A stretch of DNA of 64,000 bases from NCBI GenBank assembly GCA_903864835.1, contig CAIPHK010000010.1:1-64000 (forward strand). Direction: 5' to 3'. Shown here piece after piece: positions 53,726 through 63,407 of the stretch. This stretch comes from an uncultured bacterium. GTDB lineage: Bacteria > Margulisbacteria > Marinamargulisbacteria > SXXA01. The position numbers were made by a program, and so were the translations under genes. How positions within the stretch are numbered: position 1 is the first letter of the stretch; each line of letters begins with the position of its first letter. The notes under the pieces were generated by a model. That model searched no databases. It had not been told where the DNA came from and was given only the letters and a program-made list of their open reading frames with translations.

Positions 53726-54481
53726 ATGATTGATATAAGTTCCTTAATGCCTCAGCTATCCGTTCTCAAACAAAAAGCCGCCGTCGACACCGCTTCAAAT
53801 TCGGCAGACCCGTTTAGCGCCATCCTAAATCAACAGATCGACGCAGTAACCGAAACATCTGACCCCGCACCAGTCTCACTGGATGAAATTGACGAAATGT
53901 CTTCCCTGCCCGACGAACTCAAATCGATGATCAAGGACCTTATGGAAGGAACCCCACAAACTGATGATCAACTGAAAGCCGCCTCTAAAAAACTTGCGGT
54001 GATATCTCGCGGCCTCGTTGATATCCTCAACAACACAATGCCAGGCACCGAAACAGCGCAAGCCGAAGTCGACCTCCAATACGCAATATTTGGAACATTC
54101 CAACTTCTTGAAAATTATGGTTACAAACCGGCAGTATCGGATCTGGTCCAAACCTGGAAAACCATTGATGCTCGAACCGATAGCTATGAAACGCTGATGT
54201 CTGGACTGGTCGATTTTATAAAGACAAAAGCATGCAAGCTGAAGGGCCTAAAAACAGACGACACAATCACTAAGGATGTCACCACAAAAAAATTGACTTG
54301 GGAAATGCAATATGAACTCTGGTCAACTGTCTCGGCCTACGGGAATACCAGTCGGAGCCAGCTATTGCTTAAGACGTTCAATGACACAAACCAAATGGCA
54401 TCGGCCAAGGTGGATCTTAAAGGAACAAAAATCGACTCATTGATCGATCCTGTAGCCCCGTCATCGTCAACAGACTTCTAG
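53726..54481 (+). CDS. Hypothetical cytoplasmic helical protein
   Basis: A 251-residue protein beginning MIDISSLMPQLSVLKQKAAV, after an AGAGGTGG site. No signal or membrane helix is seen. An acidic N-terminal third (SLDEIDEMSSLPDELKSMIK) is followed by helical segments (KLAVISRGLVDILNN, AIFGTFQLLENYGYK, TWEMQYELWSTVSAYGN) and a disordered Ser-rich end. I recognise no family. It is divergent from the secreted-protein gene and ends just before the tRNA hairpin. Confidence 0.7.
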   Translation: MIDISSLMPQLSVLKQKAAVDTASNSADPFSAILNQQIDAVTETSDPAPVSLDEIDEMSSLPDELKSMIKDLMEGTPQTDDQLKAASKKLAVISRGLVDILNNTMPGTETAQAEVDLQYAIFGTFQLLENYGYKPAVSDLVQTWKTIDARTDSYETLMSGLVDFIKTKACKLKGLKTDDTITKDVTTKKLTWEMQYELWSTVSAYGNTSRSQLLLKTFNDTNQMASAKVDLKGTKIDSLIDPVAPSSSTDF

Positions 54482-54500
54482 TCCGTACGTTAAATAATCA

Positions 54501-54525
54501 CCATTTTCAGCCATGCTGAAAATGG
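54501..54525 (-). terminator. Hairpin at the 3' end of tRNA-Leu
   Basis: CCATTTTCAGC and GCTGAAAATGG form a perfect 11-bp stem around CAT. The first three bases of the stem on the minus strand are the encoded CCA end of the tRNA. The following sequence is only moderately T-rich, so it may act in processing or as a weak terminator for either direction. Confidence 0.55.
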
Positions 54526-54609
54526 TGCCGAAGGCCGGAATCGAACCGGCACAAAGTTGCCCTTACAGGTTTTTGAGACCTGCGCGTCTACCAATTCCGC
54601 CACTTCGGC
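54523..54609 (-). tRNA. tRNA-Leu (anticodon CAA)
   Basis: The minus strand folds as a class II tRNA: 7-bp acceptor stem GCCGAAG/CTTCGGC, D-arm with GGTAGACGC, anticodon loop CTCAAAA giving anticodon CAA, a variable arm (TAAGGGCAACTTT) and T-arm GGTTCGATTCC. The 3' CCA is encoded. 87 nt in all, normal for tRNA-Leu. Confidence 0.96.
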
Positions 54610-54646
54610 TTATATGTGACTCTGGGTCCTTTTTGGGGACCTCGGG

Positions 54647-54675
54647 ATAATACCCGAAAGTGCGAGTTGTGTCAC
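54647..54675 (-). promoter_or_regulatory. Promoter of tRNA-Leu
   Basis: On the minus strand GTGACA, 17 nt, TATTAT. The start point would lie about 30 nt before the mature 5' end of the tRNA. Confidence 0.6.
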
Positions 54676-54749
54676 GATTGAGTTTTTATCGTTCTCACTA
54701 GACTGGCTGTTAGGTTTGGCATCAATTTTATGATACATTATTACCCCTT

Positions 54750-56891
54750 ATGACACTTAACGATCCTCAACGAGACGCCGTTCATCACTTCGGGACGCCC
54801 CTATTAATCATAGCGGGAGCCGGTGCCGGCAAGACAATGGTTCTGACCCATAAAATACGGTATATGGTTCAAGAGTTGGGCGTATACCCTCACAATATTT
54901 TAGCCATTACTTTTACAAACAAAGCCGCCAGGGAAATGAAGGATCGGGTTTCTGCCTTAATGCCAGAGATGACCAATCCCCCATTCTTGGGAACATTTCA
55001 TTCATTTTGCAACGACGTATTGCGTCGTGAAATTCAACATTTAGGCCGAGAAAGCACATTTGTTATCTTGGATCATTCCGACCAAGTACGAATCGTAAAG
55101 CAGCTGTTAAGCAAACAGAATGTCGACGACAAAAAATACCCGCCCAACATGGTTCTTTCACAATTCGAGCGGATCAAAACATCGTTAACCACCGCTTCCG
55201 GGTACAATCGTGATTCTCAACGGGATCCGATTATTTCCAACCTATACACTGCATATCAGGATCAACTGGCCAATCAAAACGCCGTCGACTTTAACGATTT
55301 GCTTTTTTTAACAGTTCAACTGTGGCATCAATTCCCCGACATTCTGGAAAAATACCAAGACCGCTATCCAGTTGTATTAGTCGACGAATACCAAGATACC
55401 AATCATGCCCAATTGGTACTCATTCAACTGATTACAAAAAAATATCACAACATTACGGTGGTTGGAGACTTTGACCAAACTATCTATTCCTGGCGCGGAG
55501 CAACCATTCAAAACATCCTTCAATTTGAAGAAACCTACCCCGATGCCACTGTGATTAAATTAGAAGAAAATTTTAGATCCACTGGCAATATTTTAAGGGC
55601 GGCCAATGCGTTAATTACCAACAATACCCAACGTCTCGAAAAGTCCCTTTGGACACGTAACGATGACGGAGACTTATTGACCTATTATTGTGGCTCCACG
55701 GAACGTGACGAAGCCTTTTTTATTGGCCGAGAAATGATCAAACGATCCCATGCAGGCACCCCATTTAGTGGAATTGCAGTGCTCTACCGAACCAACTCCC
55801 AAAGCCGAGTCATTGAAGAAGTACTCGCACAGCTTGAAATTCCTTATCGGGTTATTGGTGGATTTAAGTTTTTCCAAAGAGCGGAAATTCGAGATATCGC
55901 CGCCTATCTTCGTCTGGTATTCAACCCCCATGATAATGCCGCGTTTGCCCGGGCAATTTCATCCCCGTCTCGGGGTGTAGGCGAGACCAGTCTTGATCGT
56001 CTCGCCGCCCAATCGGCCAGCGAAGGTCAATCTATCTATACACTAGTACAGAATGCACTCTTGACCATTGGCGCCCGGCAGACCGCCATAATTCAAGAAT
56101 TTTTTGCCTTGATCGATCGTATTTCCACGATCTACCAAGGCGCCCCCAATGACAAAATAGGAACGCTAATTAGGGCGATTCTGGACCAATCAGGATATCA
56201 AACTCATCTGTTAAGCGGCGCCATACCCAACGGAGCGGATCGGTTAGAAACCGTAATGGAGTTGGTCAATCTTGCCCATGAGGAAGAAATGGAGCTTGGT
56301 GAATTTTTGACACGGCTTAGTTTGGCCTCCGACTGGGATGAAAAAGAAGAATCCGCTGAAGCCGTCACGCTAATGACCATTCACCACTCCAAGGGTTTAG
56401 AATTCCGGACCGTATTTATTGCAGGAATGGAAGAAGGCCTAATGCCTCATTTTAGGTCCCAAACTGACGATGAGATCGAAGAAGAACGACGACTGTGCTA
56501 TGTCGCCATAACCCGAGGAAAAGAACGGGTGATTCTTACCGGCGCTCAGAGTCGGTTATTTCAAGGGGATTTACGGAAATGTACCCCCTCTCGGTTTTTA
56601 AAAGAATTACCTGCCCATTTAATTCAGCATTCTGGCGCAAAGTCCTTTGGCCCTGCCTCCGCAGCACCCACGTTTCACGTCCCCTCCAGCGCCCCTAAGG
56701 TCACAGTTCCGTCAGTCGACTATCAACCGACCGATTGGGTCTCTCATCCCCAATGGGGCAAAGGAGAGGTCATTAGCGTCGATGGAAACGGAGAAAATGC
56801 CGTGCTTCATATCTCGTTTAGCGGCATGGAAAAAAAGCTAATGGCCAAGTACGCGCCTATTCGAAAACTCGCAGTTAACGCATCAGAATAA
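54750..56891 (+). CDS. pcrA: UvrD/PcrA-type DNA helicase
   Basis: A 713-residue superfamily 1A 3'-5' helicase acting in repair and replication. LNDPQRDAVHH is the Q-motif, Walker A is AGAGAGKT, motif II VDEYQDTN, then GDFDQTIYSWRGA, TIHHSKGLEF and VAITRGKER. The C-terminal WVSHPQWGKGEVI module is the Tudor-like domain found in PcrA. UvrD is the main alternative name. A TACATT -10-like hexamer ends 10 nt before the ATG. Confidence 0.93.
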   Translation: MTLNDPQRDAVHHFGTPLLIIAGAGAGKTMVLTHKIRYMVQELGVYPHNILAITFTNKAAREMKDRVSALMPEMTNPPFLGTFHSFCNDVLRREIQHLGRESTFVILDHSDQVRIVKQLLSKQNVDDKKYPPNMVLSQFERIKTSLTTASGYNRDSQRDPIISNLYTAYQDQLANQNAVDFNDLLFLTVQLWHQFPDILEKYQDRYPVVLVDEYQDTNHAQLVLIQLITKKYHNITVVGDFDQTIYSWRGATIQNILQFEETYPDATVIKLEENFRSTGNILRAANALITNNTQRLEKSLWTRNDDGDLLTYYCGSTERDEAFFIGREMIKRSHAGTPFSGIAVLYRTNSQSRVIEEVLAQLEIPYRVIGGFKFFQRAEIRDIAAYLRLVFNPHDNAAFARAISSPSRGVGETSLDRLAAQSASEGQSIYTLVQNALLTIGARQTAIIQEFFALIDRISTIYQGAPNDKIGTLIRAILDQSGYQTHLLSGAIPNGADRLETVMELVNLAHEEEMELGEFLTRLSLASDWDEKEESAEAVTLMTIHHSKGLEFRTVFIAGMEEGLMPHFRSQTDDEIEEERRLCYVAITRGKERVILTGAQSRLFQGDLRKCTPSRFLKELPAHLIQHSGAKSFGPASAAPTFHVPSSAPKVTVPSVDYQPTDWVSHPQWGKGEVISVDGNGENAVLHISFSGMEKKLMAKYAPIRKLAVNASE

Positions 56892-57013
56892 ATAGCTAAA
56901 AATTTTAGGTTTCGAAAGTCCAACTTAGCGGAATACTCTTAAGGCAAGGGGTGGGGGAACTCCGAGATATTCGATCTAGGTAAGCGGTTATGGCGATCGA
57001 ATTGATGCTAAAC

Positions 57014-57069
57014 CAGAGTGGTTTTGATGATCGTGTTTTTTACAAAAACACGGGGCCGAAATCACTCTG
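57014..57069 (+). other. Long structured hairpin upstream of the pepN pair
   Basis: An outer 13-bp stem, CAGAGTGGTTTTG against CGAAATCACTCTG with two G-U pairs, encloses an inner perfect 9-bp stem CGTGTTTTT/AAAAACACG with a 3-nt loop. There is no T-run after it, so it is not a classic terminator; it may be a leader structure or small RNA. The rest of 56892-57126 shows nothing I can name. Confidence 0.5.
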
Positions 57070-57126
57070 TAGCGTCTTTCGTTTCTTGCGTACTTACGCC
57101 ACATTTTGTACGATCCAACGGATCCT

Positions 57127-57285
57127 ATGAAATCCGCAAAATTACTAATTGTCAGCTCCGCAGTATTTTTTACATTTCAACTCATTGCCTTTGGGTTGGT
57201 GTATCTAAAAATGGGTGATCTGGCGAAACAATTTAAAAATCGTCAATCTGGAGCGCCCAATGAATCTGACCCCCGTTCGTCTTGA
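57127..57285 (+). CDS. Small single-helix membrane protein (52 residues)
   Basis: ATG 57127 opens MKSAKLLIVSSAVFFTFQL, continuing with IAFGLVYLKMG and a charged, polar tail (KQFKNRQSGAPNESDPRSS), ending at TGA 57283-57285. Residues about 6-28 form one clear membrane helix with positive charge before it. The gene ends 26 nt inside pepN, in another frame, which fits translational coupling. No family was recognised. Confidence 0.5.
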   Translation: MKSAKLLIVSSAVFFTFQLIAFGLVYLKMGDLAKQFKNRQSGAPNESDPRSS

Positions 57286-59878
57286 GAGCTATACGCCACT
57301 TCCCTACCTCATCAACACCGCGCATCTCACATTTCAGCTAGATCCCAATCGAACACTCGTTGAATCCATTCTCGTAGTCGAACCAAGCCCTTCATGGAAC
57401 GGGGAGCCGCTTCACCTAACCGGCGAAAACATTGAGCTACTGTCAGTCCATATTGATGGAGAAATCACAACTCCCGCAACCGAAGGTGACACACTGGTTA
57501 TCCCGAGTTTCAACTCAATCCAGACAATCAAGATTGTCACGGCCATTGCCCCGAAATTGAACACCGAGCTTGACGGTCTATACTGGACAAACGGTACCTT
57601 TTGTACACAAAACGAACCCGAAGGCTTCCGAAAGATTACCTATTTTTTAGACCGCCCGGATAACTTAACCGTATTTACAACGACCCTTATCGCCCCAGAA
57701 GTCGACTATCCTTATTTACTGTCAAACGGAAATCTGTCGAGTTCCATTCGCAAACCTAATGGTGATCTTCACGTGACATGGACCGACCCGTTTCCAAAAC
57801 CATCCTATTTATACGCTGTTGTCGCTGGAAAATTCGATGTCATTCAAGATCAATTTACGACAACATCTGGACGCACAGTGCTGTTAGAAATTTATTCTGA
57901 TCCGGGATATAGCGACCGATGTACCTATGCAATGGGTGCACTTAAACGGGCCATGGCCTGGGACGAGATCCGATACAATCGAGAATATGATTTGGACCGA
58001 TTTATGATTGTTGCTATTGAGTCCTTCAATATGGGGGCGATGGAAAATAAAGGCCTCAATATATTTAACTCCGCCTATATCTTGGCCGATCCCCGCACGG
58101 CTACCGATACCGACTATATGAATATCGAAGGGGTTGTTGCCCACGAATATTTCCATAATTGGACCGGTAATAGGGTCACGTGCAGGGACTGGTTTCAATT
58201 GACACTCAAAGAAGGACTCACCGTCTACCGTGACCAAGAATTTTCAGCGGACACCAATTCTCGGGGCGTCAAACGGATTTCAGACGTCAAACTAATGAAA
58301 GAATCTCAATTTACGGAAGACGCCGGCCCAATGTCCCATCCGATTCAGCCAAAAACCTATCTAGAGATCAATAATTTCTATACATCTACTGTATATAATA
58401 AGGGCGCAGAGATCATTCGAATGATGGCCTTACTATCCGGCCCAGCTGGCTTCCGATCAGGAACCGATTTGTATTTTGAACGCCATGACGGGCACGCAGT
58501 CACCACCGAAGATTTTGTCAGAGCAATCGAAGACGGCGCGGGCATTGACCTCACCTTATTTCGTCGATGGTACCACCAAGCCAGGACGCCCGAAGTCACA
58601 GTAACGCCTGAGTTTTCAGGGACCACATTGACCCACCTACGGTTCGAGCAATCATGTCAGGTCGCACCAGACGGTCATAAGCCAGCGCCATTCGTAATCC
58701 CTATTGCGATCGCACTCTACACACCTGATGGGCAAGAAATTTCATTTTCGGTCGATTCAGGCCCACGACAGAACGAGAATACCGTTATCCTGGCGGATTC
58801 CAGTAAAACAGTATCGATCCAGTCTGAAGAATCGTCCGTAATACCGTCTCTACTCCGAAATTTCAGCGCGCCAGTCCGCATCAAATATCCCTATACTGAA
58901 AGTCAATTTATTACGCTTTTGGGCCATGACACCGATGCGGTGAACAAATGTGACGCAGCACAGCAACTCTTTGAATCAACCATTCTACGGCATCATCAAT
59001 CCCCTGAATCAATGACACTATCCGACGATATGGCCCACGCTATTCAGAAAGTGATTACGGACATCCAACTCGATCCTGCAGTGGCCGCCGCATGTCTACA
59101 GATTCCGAGTATAAATCACCTACTCGACCAGGTTTCTGGGTTTCCGATCGAAGCCGTTGCACGTGCCCAAAAAACATTTATTTCTGTCGTCTCCACCCAT
59201 TTTCTTCCCGATATTCTCAGGCGGTACCAGTCGTTACACACCGATACAGACTATGCCCCAAGTCCGTCGCAAGTTGAACGTCGTCGCCTAAAAAACACGC
59301 TTCTTGCGTTGCTATCTGAGTGCCCCGAAGGCGCCCAATTGGCAGAATCCCAATTTCACAGTGCCAACAACATGACAGATCTGTTTGCGGGACTAGTAGC
59401 AGTAATCAACACACCTAACACTCAGACAGTTCAAGAAAAATATATCAATCAGTTCTTCCAAAACTGGCAAACCGAACCACTCGTCATTAATAAATGGTTA
59501 GCGGCCCAAGCTGCAAGCACACAGTCAACCACCTTCGAACGGGTGACCCACCTGTTATCCCACCCCACCTATAATCGCCTGGTCCCGAACCAATTCCGTG
59601 CACTGGTCGGGACTTTTGCAAACAACTTGCCCCATTTTCATCGATATGACGGGTTAGGCTATCAATGGGTTGCCCAACAAATAACCGAATTAGATCCGTA
59701 CAACCCCCAAATCGCGGCCCGCATCGCGCTCTCGTTCCAACGAACTGCTCGGTGTGACCTCTCGCGTCGCATCATAATTGACCGGATTCTTTCGACGATA
59801 CTGTCCCAACCGAAAATATCAAAAAATCTCTATGAAGTTGTCAGCAAGATCAAAGGTAGCTACAATTTGACCCAGTAA
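57260..59878 (+). CDS. pepN: Aminopeptidase N (M1 family)
   Basis: An 872-residue zinc aminopeptidase. GAMENKGLNIFN is the substrate exopeptidase motif; the zinc site is HEYFH from residue 295, with the third ligand in LKEGLTVYRDQEFSAD, and the long C-terminal helical domain is of the E. coli PepN type. I take ATG 57260 (MNLTPVRLES) rather than the in-frame start at 57215, which would add residues of no family character. It lies over the end of the 52-residue gene. Confidence 0.93.
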   Translation: MNLTPVRLESYTPLPYLINTAHLTFQLDPNRTLVESILVVEPSPSWNGEPLHLTGENIELLSVHIDGEITTPATEGDTLVIPSFNSIQTIKIVTAIAPKLNTELDGLYWTNGTFCTQNEPEGFRKITYFLDRPDNLTVFTTTLIAPEVDYPYLLSNGNLSSSIRKPNGDLHVTWTDPFPKPSYLYAVVAGKFDVIQDQFTTTSGRTVLLEIYSDPGYSDRCTYAMGALKRAMAWDEIRYNREYDLDRFMIVAIESFNMGAMENKGLNIFNSAYILADPRTATDTDYMNIEGVVAHEYFHNWTGNRVTCRDWFQLTLKEGLTVYRDQEFSADTNSRGVKRISDVKLMKESQFTEDAGPMSHPIQPKTYLEINNFYTSTVYNKGAEIIRMMALLSGPAGFRSGTDLYFERHDGHAVTTEDFVRAIEDGAGIDLTLFRRWYHQARTPEVTVTPEFSGTTLTHLRFEQSCQVAPDGHKPAPFVIPIAIALYTPDGQEISFSVDSGPRQNENTVILADSSKTVSIQSEESSVIPSLLRNFSAPVRIKYPYTESQFITLLGHDTDAVNKCDAAQQLFESTILRHHQSPESMTLSDDMAHAIQKVITDIQLDPAVAAACLQIPSINHLLDQVSGFPIEAVARAQKTFISVVSTHFLPDILRRYQSLHTDTDYAPSPSQVERRRLKNTLLALLSECPEGAQLAESQFHSANNMTDLFAGLVAVINTPNTQTVQEKYINQFFQNWQTEPLVINKWLAAQAASTQSTTFERVTHLLSHPTYNRLVPNQFRALVGTFANNLPHFHRYDGLGYQWVAQQITELDPYNPQIAARIALSFQRTARCDLSRRIIIDRILSTILSQPKISKNLYEVVSKIKGSYNLTQ

Positions 59879-60071
59879 TTTATTGGCTTGTGCTCGTCCT
59901 TAAGCGTGACGATGCGACAAACCAATTGTTCCGTTGTATTGGATAAAGGGCACCAGTTAGAACTAACTTTGGCATTCGGTTATTCCGAACGGGTTTGCGT
60001 TTGCATATCCGAAATGCGGCTTTAGTTTTTGACTCCCAGATGAATAATTCATTTTTTAAGGATTAGGAATA

Positions 60072-62198
60072 ATGCAAAATCAGGTAACAGAGAGTTTACA
60101 TCGTGAAAGATGGCATATCACCGAGGTCGATCAAGTACAGGTTCAGGAATACGCTGAAAAATTTAAAATTGATCCATTACTCGCACGATTGCTACTGGTC
60201 CGAAATATCGGAGACGGCATCGACGAGGAAATATGGAAGTTTATCAATCCCCCTGCGTCGTTAATTACAGACTACTCAACGTGTACGGCATCTGAAGATT
60301 TAATTGCCGCTACAAATCGAATCGCCGGCGCCATCCAAAAGGGTGAACGGATTATGATCAACGGGGACCCAGATGCCGACGGAATCTCCGGAGGAACCAT
60401 CTTGGTGTCGTCAATACGAGAGCTTGGCGGAGAGGCATATTATGACTTCCCCACCCGAGCCAAAGAAGGTCACGGACTTCAACCTCGAATTATTGATGAG
60501 AGCAAAAAACTCGGCTGCAGCTTGATTGTGACATCCGATTGCGGCTCCAAAGACGTTGAGGCCACAGACTACGCCAATGCGTTGGGACTGGACGTCATTA
60601 TATGCGACCACCACGTACTCGGAAAAAATCTACCCAAGGCACTCGCCTTGGTGAATCCTCATAAATATGCGGAACCCTCATTCTCTAAAGGATTGTCTGG
60701 GGCCGGGGTTGCCTTCAAACTGGTCCTCGCAGTATTTGAGAAATTGGGAAAAACGGTCACTCCTGAATTCATGGATTATCTTCTGGCACTCGTCGCTCTA
60801 GGAACTATCTCTGACCGGATGTCATTCCTGAATCCCATGAACCGGGTGATGGTCAACGGCGGAGTCGATGCAATCAATCGGACCGAAATGGAAGGCCTTC
60901 GCGCCCTCAAAGAGATCAGCCGAAGTAACTATAAGGAACTAAAGTCCCGAGAAATCGGCCGGACAATCGTCCCCCGACTTAACGCCCCAGGCCGAATTGG
61001 TGACCGAGATGAGGGCATTCCTGACTCTCGAATCGTACTTGACCTTCTATTAATTGGAACAGGTCAGCCCAACGCAGAGAAAGCACTAAAAGTTCTTGAA
61101 CAATTCACAAGTGTTGTTGAGCTTGAAAAAAAGAGCCGGACCCAAGTCACTGGGGACGCACTTGGCGAAGCTGCAGTTGTTGACGAAGTCAATGAAAAAC
61201 GAAAGTTTATTACCAGCAAAATTGAAGACGAAATTGATCAGTTGATCGACGATCAGGTTGATCCTCAAAAAGATAAAATTGTGATTGTTCGAGGAAAAAA
61301 CTGGAATCCAGGTGTCATCGGTATTGATACCGATCGACTGAAAGATCGCTTTTTGCGCCCCGCAATGATTTTGACGGATTATGACGGCAGTGAATTTGTT
61401 CGAGGCTCCGTCCGAAGTATTCCGACCATTAACATGTACCGTATTATTGATGCGGTTGGTGAGGCCTTTGAATCAAGTAACGGCCATCAACTTTTCCAAA
61501 CCGAGGTTAACACTCAGTTTGGTAAACGAATAATCAACGCGTTTGGCGGACACGCCCAGGCCTGTGGATTTACCCTTCATAGTACCAATGTTCCATTCTT
61601 CCTAGACGCCGTTCGTCAGGAAATGGAAAAGCTCACGATGGAGCAGTTTGAATATTCGTACGAAATCTTAGATACCATTCGGTTCAATCAAATCAACTTT
61701 GAAATCGTCAAAAAGCTAGACCTTTTGGCTCCATACGGGCAAGCGTTTGACTACCCAATTTTTTACCTCAAAGGGTGCTCGCTAAGCCGAGGCCGCGCGT
61801 TTGGTAACAAATATCAGGAAGCACGAACGCCACACGTGGAATTTACTGTTTCAGAAGGTGCAAACCGCAAAAACAATCCGAATCAGCGCAGACTTGATTC
61901 AGTTGGATTTGGGCTTTGGGAAAAATATTCACAGATTGTTAACACAAACCCATTCGGCACATTCGATATTATCTTCTTTATTGAGCAGGTAAAAAAAGGT
62001 CGTGGACGATACGCTAAAGATATATTGAGACTCAATGTCCTAGATATCCGACGATCAGAAGATACCCGAGGTATTGGATCCAGGAAACGGAAACGTCGTA
62101 AGAAAAAGAAGAAACTATTAGCTAACGGTCAACCACAGCCGCAAGCGCAACAGACCAGTCCCCCACAAGCCCAGGGTTCCGGCGCGACAGAGGGATAA
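60072..62198 (+). CDS. recJ: Single-stranded-DNA-specific exonuclease RecJ
   Basis: A 708-residue 5'-3' exonuclease of the DHH phosphoesterase superfamily. GDPDADGISGGTIL is motif I (histidine replaced by proline-asp context), TSDCGS is motif II, CDHHVLGK is the DHH motif, and NWNPGVIGID plus GGHAQACGFTL form the DHHA1 part. The C-terminal tail (about residues 665-708) is unusually basic then Gln/Pro-rich. It ends at a strong terminator. Confidence 0.9.
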   Translation: MQNQVTESLHRERWHITEVDQVQVQEYAEKFKIDPLLARLLLVRNIGDGIDEEIWKFINPPASLITDYSTCTASEDLIAATNRIAGAIQKGERIMINGDPDADGISGGTILVSSIRELGGEAYYDFPTRAKEGHGLQPRIIDESKKLGCSLIVTSDCGSKDVEATDYANALGLDVIICDHHVLGKNLPKALALVNPHKYAEPSFSKGLSGAGVAFKLVLAVFEKLGKTVTPEFMDYLLALVALGTISDRMSFLNPMNRVMVNGGVDAINRTEMEGLRALKEISRSNYKELKSREIGRTIVPRLNAPGRIGDRDEGIPDSRIVLDLLLIGTGQPNAEKALKVLEQFTSVVELEKKSRTQVTGDALGEAAVVDEVNEKRKFITSKIEDEIDQLIDDQVDPQKDKIVIVRGKNWNPGVIGIDTDRLKDRFLRPAMILTDYDGSEFVRGSVRSIPTINMYRIIDAVGEAFESSNGHQLFQTEVNTQFGKRIINAFGGHAQACGFTLHSTNVPFFLDAVRQEMEKLTMEQFEYSYEILDTIRFNQINFEIVKKLDLLAPYGQAFDYPIFYLKGCSLSRGRAFGNKYQEARTPHVEFTVSEGANRKNNPNQRRLDSVGFGLWEKYSQIVNTNPFGTFDIIFFIEQVKKGRGRYAKDILRLNVLDIRRSEDTRGIGSRKRKRRKKKKKLLANGQPQPQAQQTSPPQAQGSGATEG

Positions 62199-62211
62199 CC
62201 CCCTCTTCCCA

Positions 62212-62255
62212 AATCCCCCTCAACATCTAATTCGACGTTGAGGGGGATTTTTTTT
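62212..62255 (+). terminator. Rho-independent terminator of recJ
   Basis: AATCCCCCTCAAC and GTTGAGGGGGATT form a 13-bp stem with a 12-nt loop, followed by eight T. The stop codon of the convergent mltG lies within the loop. Confidence 0.92.
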
Positions 62256-63342
62256 GAGCCAAAAGATGCTCTTGATAACTCCTCGTAAATATATGTCGCC
62301 CATTGCCTTCAGGTGACGCAACAAAAAACAAGTACTGCCCCCGGGTCGGCTGCAAAGCGGCTTTGAATGACGCTATTCCCGGCGATGCGATCGGCGTGGG
62401 CGGTAATCCCCGATTGCGATACGTATTATAAGGCGAGTCCACCTTTAAATCTCGATAGAAAACGGTATCCTTCCAATTTAAGCCCAAGGCATAAATCACG
62501 GTAGGGTCCGACGCCAAGGGCATATTTCGATCTAGCCGATTAAAAAACACGCCCGCAATCACGGGCATTTCGTCTCCAACAATGGCTTCTTTTTCCACAA
62601 TTGAGGCCATGACCAATGTATTGTAAAAATTCAAAGTCGCGTTAGGGCTCGCGGCATTCCAAACGGGGATCACCTGACGAGAGAACGCCGTCAACATGGT
62701 TTTTACAATCAATTGTTTGGATGCCGATGGCGGAAATAAATAAGTATCCGGATATAGCACCCCCTCCAAATTACGAGTGGGCACCATCATCATCCAGGGA
62801 AATTGAGGCAACATTTCCATTTTTGCTTGGTCCCGAACATAGCCGACGAACTCATCCGAATCGACTAATTTTTTACTATCCAACGTCTCCGCAATTTGCC
62901 GAAGAGAGTACCCTTCAGGGATGGTAACCCTAACCAAGCGACTATAAGGCGTGTGCTCGGTCAGAATCTTAACGATAAACTGGCCTGAAAAATGAGAACT
63001 AATATTGTAATACCCGGCCCATAACTTCGATTCTTTTCGGGTCACCTTTGTCCATAAAATAAAGGCATGCCGACTTCGAATCAAACCCCGTTGAGCCAAC
63101 AAATCTCCAATTTGGGATGCCCTATAGCCGGGCGGTACATAAAGAACCGAAAAATGAGGCACCACGGACGCCGGTCGCAACCCATAATCAATCCACAAAT
63201 AGGCTGCCCCCATTGTCAATCCAACTATCGTTAAGGCCACGATAGCAATTGCACCGGTAGACCCCTTCAGTTTTAATTTAATTCTGGGAGATATCATCGC
63301 ATTTACTATACAGGCAAGAGGGCTGTCGTAAAATACGCTCAT
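62227..63342 (-). CDS. mltG: Endolytic murein transglycosylase MltG (YceG)
   Basis: A 371-residue inner-membrane enzyme that cuts nascent glycan strands and ends their growth. A hydrophobic anchor lies at about residues 31-52. A LysM-like segment (YVPPGYRASQIGDLL) precedes the catalytic YceG domain with EGVLYPDTYLF, the catalytic glutamate in SIVEKEA, SDPTVIYAL and YNTYRNRGLPPTPIASPG. An internal ATG at codon 17 is an alternative start. It is transcribed away from lipA. Confidence 0.93.
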   Translation of the reverse strand: MSVFYDSPLACIVNAMISPRIKLKLKGSTGAIAIVALTIVGLTMGAAYLWIDYGLRPASVVPHFSVLYVPPGYRASQIGDLLAQRGLIRSRHAFILWTKVTRKESKLWAGYYNISSHFSGQFIVKILTEHTPYSRLVRVTIPEGYSLRQIAETLDSKKLVDSDEFVGYVRDQAKMEMLPQFPWMMMVPTRNLEGVLYPDTYLFPPSASKQLIVKTMLTAFSRQVIPVWNAASPNATLNFYNTLVMASIVEKEAIVGDEMPVIAGVFFNRLDRNMPLASDPTVIYALGLNWKDTVFYRDLKVDSPYNTYRNRGLPPTPIASPGIASFKAALQPTRGQYLFFVASPEGNGRHIFTRSYQEHLLAQKKSPSTSN

Positions 63343-63367
63343 CTGATACTCTTTAGGACGCTGTTTT

Positions 63368-63373
63368 TATAAT
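63368..63373 (+). promoter_or_regulatory. -10 of the lipA promoter
   Basis: A perfect TATAAT lies 34 nt before lipA ATG. A weak -35 (CTGATA, spacing 19) is present. The reverse strand of the same bases reads CATTATAAAA and could supply a -10 for mltG in the other direction. Confidence 0.5.
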
Positions 63374-63407
63374 GTCTTGCGAACTTATCGCGCCAGGAGC
63401 CTATTGC

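Noticed and set aside
57018-57218. 66-residue plus-strand frame over the long hairpin
   Set aside because: It is built on the hairpin sequence and overlaps the better 52-residue membrane-protein frame; composition is not protein-like.
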